Origin: Legionellaceae bacterium
GTDB taxonomy: Bacteria > Pseudomonadota > Gammaproteobacteria > Legionellales > Legionellaceae
DNA: 20,512 nt
NCBI GenBank assembly: GCA_030696465.1
Contig: JAUYSE010000191.1
Coordinates: 1-20,512, forward strand
Direction: 5' to 3'
A program made the translations under genes and the position numbers. Positions 17,001 through 20,512 of the stretch are shown one piece after another. Each line of letters begins with the position of its first letter. The first letter of the stretch is position 1. The notes beneath the pieces were generated by a model. That model saw only the letters and a list, made by a program, of their open reading frames with translations, did no database searches and was not told the DNA's origin.

Positions 17001-19352
17001 CCTATCCCTCTTGAAACCTATGCCTTACTTAAAAAATATTTTGCCCCTCATCAACAAGAGAGCAATGCAGAAGCGTATAACACCGCCTTTCATGCACTCC
17101 ACACGGCAATCGCCACACATGCACAGGTTACTGAAACCTATTTGGCAAAATTTGAAACCCAAAGTGCGGACTTAGCGCTTTCTCTATCCCTGATGGAGCA
17201 TATTGGGACACTCATTCAACGCTTAATGCCTGAGAAAAAATCTTGTTTAACCATGCTGCTTGACAAAACCAGTCTGGCTTTAAAAATAAAGCAGTCTCCG
17301 TCTGCAGAAACCTTACTGGCACTGCTTGTAAAACGAGGGCCTTCGCTCAGCAAAGAAACCGCTCTACTTGAAAAATTACTGCAACTCTCAAGCAGCAAAA
17401 AATCCTTCACAACCACCCATACGATATTCAGTAAACTCCCCACAGAAATAGTGCAACCGCTACAAAATATGTTATTCGTTTTATCTCAAAAAGGAGAGCA
17501 TGCAGAAACGTTTAAAAAACGTATCGATAGCCTTTATCATCTGCATCAAAATATGAAAGATCAAGACCAATATTCAGAATGGATATTGGCATTACAAAAT
17601 TTTCCCCTAGAAAAAAGTGCCCCTCTGCTCGATGGCTGGGAAAAGCAGCATGCGACGTTCTCCACACATCCCAAACTTTTTCATTATTATCTAAACAGTA
17701 TTCAACAAAACAACTTTGAGCCTGATTTTCAGCTGAACACCATGCTGCCCCTTCTGCAGCGCTTAGGGGAAACGCTCGAAGAAAATCCAAACCTGAATAT
17801 TCAGCCCTTGTTGCAACGTCTGACTCATTATCAAAATGATCCACGTAAACTTGAAATATTGCATCATCTGCTCGCTCAAAACCCTAAAGCATTTACGGTG
17901 GAAATTTGGGAAACCGCGCTCGTAGAGCATCTCTTCGCACTAGAAATAGAGGCAAAAGAAAGCTATCCTCTTGCCGAAAAAGTACTGCAAGACTTCTACA
18001 CTCAGCGCCTCAAACAGGATACTCCTGAAAAAATGCAGGCAGCGGTCAACGCGGACTACTTTAATTTTAATGATCCTGCGCAACGAAGCAAACGCGCCCT
18101 TTGGTTACGTTTTATCAATCAAGGGGTGCTCGTCACCAAATCACCCTTCGTGCAAAAACCCTGGTCGGAACAAGAAAACCTAGAGTTGCTGGAACAGGGG
18201 CTCAATTCTTATGTAAGCTTCACGCAACACACCTTAAAGGCTGAAAAAAAAGGCGCTTACCAAGTACGAACCTTCTCCGAGAAACAACAACAAGCGCTTT
18301 TACAATGTACGGAAGAATTACGTTGGATAGGTCAGACTCCGGATGCTCTTAAAACCGCAATCCAAGAGTCTACTTCCTTTTTAGACTTACAAAAAGATTT
18401 GCAAAAATTGCAGAAAAAATATCACAGTAGTTGGTTTAAATCGAGCCGTCGAAAGAACGATTGGAGAAACGTTCAAAATACGCTAAACGATGCCTTAGAA
18501 GAGGCTGAAAAACACTCGCCACTGTCACAGCGCTACCAAACTTTGTTACGCGCGATAGACCAAGCAAAATTCGATCTTTTAGACAGTGATAGTCTTAAAC
18601 CGAGCTTACAAGACTATTACAAAGCACCATCACTGGGCGGAAAGTTAGGTGTCATTTTTCGAATGCTGCGCCCCCTCCATCGCAAAGGGAACAGTCGTTT
18701 ATATGCTACCTTAAATAAAATGCAAGATGCGGTCACGCAGGCTTATACAAAAGATATTCATAGTATTCAAGATCTACAAGATCATCAAACCCATTGTGAA
18801 ACAGAGATTACGCTCTACTCTGAAAAATTTGTAGAAAGCTTCCAACAAAAAATAAAGCATATTGAGTTCTGCTGGCAAGCACCAACCATCAGCTCTTTTG
18901 CTTTTAGAGGTTTTTTTCAAAGTAAGAAAGAGAACAAAGCGCTGTACGCTTTTTTACGCGAATTGATTATTGAAATACAGGGTGAAAAATATTACGAGGA
19001 CACCCTCGCCGCAGTAAAAGAAAATATGTCAAAAGAATTAGCTAATAAACAAGCAGAACTACAGTATCCCCAAAAATCTTTCGGTAAGACAAAAGCACTT
19101 ACCCTCGAAGTTTCTGTCTATGAAGTGATTTTAAAGCAAAAAGAACCTGTCACACTCACGCTGAAAACCTTTGCGCCGTTCTTACAAGAATTGGGTCCGC
19201 TGTTCAGCGACCCCGAAAAAAGAGCGAAGATAACCCGTGTCTTACAAAAACATAACGCTAAATTGCCAGGAGAACTTGCGGTACTTGGGAAAGAAATCCT
19301 CGCACGTGATGTGGCGCTGCAAGAATTTAAAGCCCAGAAGCCATTGTTTTAG
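8049..19352 (+). CDS. Giant protein with embedded SecA-like DEAD ATPase motor
   Basis: One uninterrupted frame of 3767 residues (about 430 kDa). I take the ATG at 8049, 6 nt after AGGAG; a TTG at 8019 in the same frame lacks such a site. No signal peptide or membrane helix is evident.
Residues 1 to about 2050 are largely helical and perhaps solenoid-like. They include a mixed alpha/beta region (about 185-400), a duplicated KRQSSV (474-479 and 488-493) and a Gln-rich, probably coiled segment (about 863-885). Residues about 2090-2650 are SecA-like: Walker A TGEGKS (2128-2133), YTTAGDLSLFL where SecA has YGTNNEFGFDYL, DEFD Walker B (2229-2232), SHGVHQLLAE matching SecA's DGLHQAVEAK, GFTGTVST matching GMTGTADT (near 2423), GFGRGDN (2582-2588, SecA MAGRGTD), and GGRTARNG (2609-2616, SecA RGRSGRQG).
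A Pro/Thr/Ala-rich linker (about 2770-2795) leads to a helical C-terminal about 970 residues. ATPase activity is likely from the retained motifs. The function is unknown; it is not the housekeeping SecA (about 900 residues). A translocated effector, toxin-like protein or internal motor are all possible. Confidence 0.9.
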   Translation: MPSFTAENYPGLAQHFEEVPNFPIILQAMEQDFPQLFNLQALEETVTQNTSFINENYFQLFNACVQHLKSDTEYTTEELIPKLAKFLYFPTSGVSSYFRQLYVPDTVSASKRQIGLIEKFVTGSLEADFNDLKKLNTFAFTYLDMWRSARAYGVKVCDYRHLEHVYKSSSTTNTQQASQFSWGLTLSNKEYIFLNCAKDPRDLPQWATLEIKNGNATLYCEAPIRDDIKQHIREVLLAKQAITSADSLKFAGETAAASLSTGITAVTWMNENNGHGGAALTLAADFPALLVEWGWKIGGTFAYPLGGSATFNLCSPAYQRYLHAHQTPPPLWSMSAGWTSVLSNGVLRALPPKKGQAPAFRLLDICGWLEEWSDPRSKNIAATAQKNFHLCFRSYNLSLDWLLEHVPHPSGGKVLIIDKEQQKISLRIPNAKDIQISGASDITFNHQSLASIYNKHRLGGKAAWSFSSIFRNLKRQSSVSLNPADLIKRQSSVPEEIESIASGIIVHTFRACAKQRTLEIDLPPEFKLDDEEQALICFLMENNAFVTELISDNNQSLQAIKTALQPVFARNRWLQRNGYLPPMLDSFWTRAAHFWAVHLCHKPNLLEQNEDQYEFRRCVQEMGIQGLQAFLIYLSQNETFLSKYYGKQYLMYYAAFTPSNIEACVQALQTHIEQGHYFPYTQFCLAFQISHHPEKTRKTFFGLLQTLAQQKIADHAQLDKIYMSDVLKTAEHKIQFKEFLLYLDEQLEQENWTIPFYIPELEDPDKLQAEDRHLWALYKRLNNRIVQNFRKQNQKGLETIITKEAASSEKEEAVLPNKPIQASSSKSAAPLLINALTAKFNKNLQSTALEQWPIDQGNQAELQVQQQQEIKQERQLSRELDSQLHQNHEEELPPLLISYDNIEQHLGKYFEKFKKENPYFENAATLGNASSELQNLFHTWINGEPQVQAKYLIQKMTPEAAKALMRKHRLLTGGLNPNNLPKGFFTQRGAQKELILGYRPEIPYTTQPSPLTLRLEEHIPHASAWAGDFQQFHMDNYTAPIDWDSNTQAWQDLALFTYLQPPVPEDLLNKSYQECYESLSSPALKQKMQQHKTSIQSHWETFYTLWCLQGEDGVRIFTDSCNKKPPRHICSSHQALDQILEAVHPESVQQWAKSVLASDAVGNQKFLIALGQVYFRFGAPGLSKLLTQWQRMSALLGKAQFLTFKRLYLDHCETFLPLTSEDAFDTMEDMVLFFQKNPLAQALWNTILEKHMNSVHWDKLDDLWNGFRYFYDCLAELDLTEDEILEALTLNLQTHPQAQNMLSFLDLVLESLKKLSHTQKSFLKNLSVYNLEQGGAPYAIQHEQYSLIHPALQLEKFKFGSPTYAVSIKTLYDWQGEEGILYLKRALASYAQMSMVEFESVLPLLTYCDDTMKNKIIWLIYTRSEGTNIFEALDSLASSYVSTVAHYLHHSYAILGLPPVHYPFAFLQALEPFAAQWQPLLASYPDAAVLDCLYILYQTKRFNPTEITRVLNLLTQAQTIDNPFKKSGLLLASLYGANNSQLSAFYDHTQTLVLASRNECSILFRQLSSLDYNNSDTDQVLSENTWNLCLETIQKVGAAPLKAGEQRKTLLHALKSKGLRFQTSIAGDYRAVTDADLQHLKQDMEVFTDHQARLKKLFISHIGVPNNPETAPQSLKTILNFFKRLTLNKTFLNETEPLLATIENYLRDLPNTYWSATYFNALLRLLQPKDEQSAFPFTVLQALLEAENSPLKPRTLDEIEIDFPENLKNLLLIITDNTSVFNTSDQTYLARLALREFSSDENVPVFRQIRSQLETPYYDQLRSSILPLLLKASHGSEVQNHWRWYQTLVNTLHESKHPEASKTAKVWLDAILKNPRERGLLEEIFTLPQEIQSTVLYIVAWSSLHPGLTPNKQRQEALSGKKIHKLIARLSQLPEDARQSLLACYPGQPSPNTKDILNLIKASQQSKTSFNTLLNNFKRAPFPETRADYGKLHIARENDFMRMLKETYVTEKTGDSVHKRALKTSEQLQLTFIFQHLKSLENGDETLGDTGKPLKNLNQKELAEAFQALSLQSKKHPHDLFIRAQIWAVLFETLGRTTRKYPHLAQQFALITNDLAINASSSILQLKTGEGKSHFVAMRAARHAGLGKKVEVCTAKWSLAARDLEDYKAFFDYLDLSSSNLAATDNKAVHDNAKIIYTTAGDLSLFLDAQEFNGTPIEIAPENRVGLLDEFDFIYYEGQKTQYNYARFTGITPKEMSWFYKAINAFCGQDEFLQGLKDSNGYITKDMLKACFQHLVQSAGHHPEKLEFLEQFNDPNSLVKWIQSGHEARKLQQGVHYTIRAESVTIGDQSYPLRVVYPLTRDMQIAYGSSFSHGVHQLLAERLNMQAGKQDEPQNYQVLPESHIVSSQIVTQRIKTLWNHWEGFTGTVSTGQAQDLGQTHGTQILHIPTNQKERRFWHKPAFYDNPEARLLDIIEKIKTRLQKKQSILFCGVIDTDIHVYNYLLTQNKEAKALLQKNHKNFAELEILAEKLKDQLSDDEKAQFLFYTNEDPRSPAEILEEKRRLENNAEGEKVRGIVLTASGFGRGDNVEVDAVILCDVNDHNDLLQKGGRTARNGQEGEVLQFYLTDEIGKELAALIQEGAFLVPQHMEHIEKELVKITASPKEAARFEAVLLLREYLYNVKNQATLAYHEGKAELCTFVLHHIGTYDTFQRETACKNFANILQELEKKWVSILASTSKPEERILAIRQAIDTIGDGQLDPVLLNAVKFKLSAHTTPAPILVGPAPTPTATANAERMDQLLRHILNIKDFKKTHNIKAIGEKAEKLLADDYFGPELLLILDGVKEAEKFINIINTLHDNLHSTETLPWVKLRKEAKQHRVTHAHETKATLLKQGIPSDKNLNQYLQQCTPTMQEKVLDYLSGKNEILLDNVERKLTKLLPILQYVSTFDAAIQQQWGKDYVTPSAIETLSTLPESCFTQSALKPIPLETYALLKKYFAPHQQESNAEAYNTAFHALHTAIATHAQVTETYLAKFETQSADLALSLSLMEHIGTLIQRLMPEKKSCLTMLLDKTSLALKIKQSPSAETLLALLVKRGPSLSKETALLEKLLQLSSSKKSFTTTHTIFSKLPTEIVQPLQNMLFVLSQKGEHAETFKKRIDSLYHLHQNMKDQDQYSEWILALQNFPLEKSAPLLDGWEKQHATFSTHPKLFHYYLNSIQQNNFEPDFQLNTMLPLLQRLGETLEENPNLNIQPLLQRLTHYQNDPRKLEILHHLLAQNPKAFTVEIWETALVEHLFALEIEAKESYPLAEKVLQDFYTQRLKQDTPEKMQAAVNADYFNFNDPAQRSKRALWLRFINQGVLVTKSPFVQKPWSEQENLELLEQGLNSYVSFTQHTLKAEKKGAYQVRTFSEKQQQALLQCTEELRWIGQTPDALKTAIQESTSFLDLQKDLQKLQKKYHSSWFKSSRRKNDWRNVQNTLNDALEEAEKHSPLSQRYQTLLRAIDQAKFDLLDSDSLKPSLQDYYKAPSLGGKLGVIFRMLRPLHRKGNSRLYATLNKMQDAVTQAYTKDIHSIQDLQDHQTHCETEITLYSEKFVESFQQKIKHIEFCWQAPTISSFAFRGFFQSKKENKALYAFLRELIIEIQGEKYYEDTLAAVKENMSKELANKQAELQYPQKSFGKTKALTLEVSVYEVILKQKEPVTLTLKTFAPFLQELGPLFSDPEKRAKITRVLQKHNAKLPGELAVLGKEILARDVALQEFKAQKPLF
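9467..9526 (+). repeat. In-gene 42-bp-period duplication encoding KRQSSV twice
   Basis: AAAACG-CAATCCAGCGT recurs at 9467-9484 and 9509-9526, differing at one base (A or T at the dash). The period is 42 bp (14 codons). It encodes KRQSSV at residues 474-479 and 488-493 of the giant protein. The spacer between the copies is not itself repeated. Confidence 0.8.
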
Positions 19353-19353
19353 A

Positions 19354-19374
19354 ATCCGAGCCGCGCGCGTGAGC
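19354..19374 (+). repeat. 20-bp dispersed repeat, copy 3
   Basis: Exact copy of ATCCGAGCCGCGCGCGTGAG plus the C shared with copy 1, starting two bases after the TAG stop codon of the giant gene. It is in the same orientation as the other two copies. Confidence 0.85.
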
Positions 19375-19383
19375 AAGATGACA

Positions 19384-19422
19384 GTACCAGCGCTCTATAG
19401 TAGAATGCTGGCACTCTTTTCT
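19384..19422 (+). terminator. Possible rho-independent terminator after the giant gene
   Basis: GTACCAGC (19384-19391) pairs with GCTGGCAC (19407-19414), with one A-C mismatch in eight positions and a 15-nt loop, followed by TCTTTTCT. It is placed correctly for ending the giant gene's transcript, just after repeat copy 3. The stem is modest and the T tract is interrupted. Confidence 0.4.
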
Positions 19423-19453
19423 AGAAATTATCTGCGCACCGAGGCATAAACGC

Positions 19454-20401
19454 ATGGAAAGCACCTCATCATTTTTTCCAAAAAAAATCAATAAAATACT
19501 AAAAGTATTCGGTTTGCAACGACTACCTTCTCCTCCCGTTCAACCATTCGCACCGCCCAAAATACCCTTTGCAAAACGCAACACTTGGAAAAAAAGGGTC
19601 GCTGAGCTAGAAGCAAAAATGAACGCACATGAACAAACGTTCACTCATCTCATTCGTTATGTTATGAAAACGCATTGGCGAACGATTGACTTGATTGAAC
19701 AGATGTCGGGCTCTCACACGCCGAGTGCTTGCCCTTTATGTGCCCATCAAAGTGATCAAGAAACCTTTAAAGAAATAGAAAGTACCTGTATTTTTCATGG
19801 TGGTCGTTTACTACGTCATGTTTGCCCTAATTGTGATGTCATATTTGGGGCACAAAAAATGTTAGGCTTAGACGATGAACAACTAGACATGGAATATCGT
19901 AATATTTACCGTATTTATTCAGAAAGCGATCCCAGTGCTTCGGTTATCAAAACGTTCCATTTGTTATCCCCCAAAAAAGAGGGCGTGTATTTAGATTTTG
20001 GTTGTGGCGGGCATTGGTCTGACGCCATTCAACAGTTACGACAAGAGGGCTGGAACATTTACGGTTTTGAACCCAGCGCGACTCATTCCTCTGCCTATGT
20101 TTTTTCTACCTGGGAAGAAATAGAAGCGATGCGCTTTGATGGAATTCTGTCTCACAATGTACTAGAACATCTTTTAGACCCCATCGACATCAATAAAAGG
20201 TTGAGTCGCTTATTATTGCCTCAAGGAAAACTCGTCCATGCGACACCTTGCTTTGAGTACCTCTATGAATATACCCGTTATCATGTATTTTTTTTCGTCG
20301 GACGCTCAGCGGAAATATTAGCCCAACGTTCTGAAATGCAAATTATACATTGGATCCGAGAAGGCGAGTATATTGCTTGCGTCATGCAAAAAGACGCATG
20401 A
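19454..20401 (+). CDS. SAM-dependent methyltransferase with N-terminal zinc-ribbon motif
   Basis: This encodes 315 residues. The ATG at 19454 lies 9 nt after GAGG. The N-terminus (1-90) is basic and proline-rich, with a short helical, possibly coiled-coil stretch (about 44-75). Cysteine pairs at C93/C96 (CPLC) and C124/C127 (CPNC) suggest a zinc ribbon. The class I methyltransferase core (Methyltransf_23-like) follows: motif I LDFGCGGHW (180-188), an acidic turn at GFEPS (204-208) and NVLEHLLDP (235-243), a signature common in methyltransferases of sugar and polysaccharide biosynthesis. The substrate is unknown. It is on the same strand as the giant gene, 101 bp downstream, separated by a repeat and a possible terminator, so co-transcription is uncertain. 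It might be the first gene of a surface-glycan cluster continuing beyond the window. Confidence 0.8.
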   Translation: MESTSSFFPKKINKILKVFGLQRLPSPPVQPFAPPKIPFAKRNTWKKRVAELEAKMNAHEQTFTHLIRYVMKTHWRTIDLIEQMSGSHTPSACPLCAHQSDQETFKEIESTCIFHGGRLLRHVCPNCDVIFGAQKMLGLDDEQLDMEYRNIYRIYSESDPSASVIKTFHLLSPKKEGVYLDFGCGGHWSDAIQQLRQEGWNIYGFEPSATHSSAYVFSTWEEIEAMRFDGILSHNVLEHLLDPIDINKRLSRLLLPQGKLVHATPCFEYLYEYTRYHVFFFVGRSAEILAQRSEMQIIHWIREGEYIACVMQKDA

Positions 20402-20512
20402 TGGGTTTAATACAACCTCATTAAGCTCTTTTTTACCCTCTCCCTTCGGAAAATTGGTGTTTTTTATTAGAAGCTATTGACAGTTCATCTCCCCATGGCC
20501 TACGTCCCGCGG
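20402..20512. other. Non-coding tail, possible start of a palindromic element
   Basis: I find no gene in these 111 bases. Most of it is AT-rich with T runs, but the last bases (TACGTCCCGCGG, 20501-20512) are abruptly GC-rich. A CCCGCGG end is what the left arm of a palindromic intergenic repeat would look like; the window ends before any right arm could be seen. Confidence 0.2.

Noticed and set aside
8049..19352. The giant gene as the housekeeping secA fused by misassembly to unrelated genes
   Set aside because: The frame and composition are continuous, the flanks have no internal ribosome site plus start pattern at the motor boundary that I can see, and the motor motifs deviate from housekeeping SecA at several positions (DEFD, GFGRGDN, GGRTARNG).
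1..20512. CRISPR arrays, tRNA, rRNA or riboswitches
   Set aside because: No regularly spaced repeats, no cloverleaf-like or rRNA-like segments and no recognisable aptamer were found on either strand.

Overview
The window reads as the chromosome of a gammaproteobacterium. The evidence is a canonical minus-strand dcw cell-division/cell-wall cluster (mraZ, rsmH, ftsL, ftsI, murE) followed by hemW. The base composition looks moderately AT-rich by eye, and a giant cytoplasmic-type helical protein is typical of host-associated lineages such as Legionellales/Coxiellaceae. That lineage is an inference from gene style; no taxonomic marker was tested.

Layout. (1) Positions 1-668 (+): the C-terminal part of a major-facilitator-type membrane transporter whose start lies outside the window. 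(2) Positions 669-1793: an accessory patch. It holds the first copy of a 20-bp dispersed repeat, a possible coding relic, a minus-strand 203-residue protein with beta-solenoid-like repeats and its own promoter, and an N-terminal remnant of what looks like an ISAs1-family transposase. (3) Positions 1794-7783 (-): mraZ > rsmH > ftsL > ftsI > murE > hemW, packed with overlaps or gaps under 20 bp. This is one operon driven by a good sigma70-type promoter, with three perfectly phased AAAAGTGG boxes that look like the MraZ operator. The usual continuation (murF, mraY, murD and so on) is absent after murE and hemW takes its place. (4) Positions 7784-8048: a divergent intergenic region with the second copy of the repeat. 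(5) Positions 8049-19352 (+): one uninterrupted gene for a 3767-residue protein (roughly 430 kDa). Residues about 2090-2650 form a recognisable SecA-like DEAD motor with its nucleotide-binding motifs retained, embedded in very long, mostly helical flanks. (6) Positions 19353-19453: the third repeat copy, starting 2 bp after the giant gene's stop, and a possible terminator. (7) Positions 19454-20401 (+): a class I SAM-dependent methyltransferase with an N-terminal zinc-ribbon-like CxxC pair. (8) Positions 20402-20512: no gene; the edge is GC-rich and may be the start of a palindromic repeat.

How the genes work together. The dcw block supplies septal peptidoglycan synthesis (FtsL, FtsI), a peptidoglycan precursor (MurE, meso-DAP type), 16S rRNA methylation (RsmH) and autoregulation (MraZ). 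HemW, a radical-SAM heme-handling protein, is translationally coupled to murE. The giant SecA-like protein is the most unusual element: it is not the housekeeping SecA and I do not recognise a described function for it. Its bracketing by two copies of the same intergenic repeat hints at a mobile or inserted module, but a third copy elsewhere shows that the repeat is generally dispersed.
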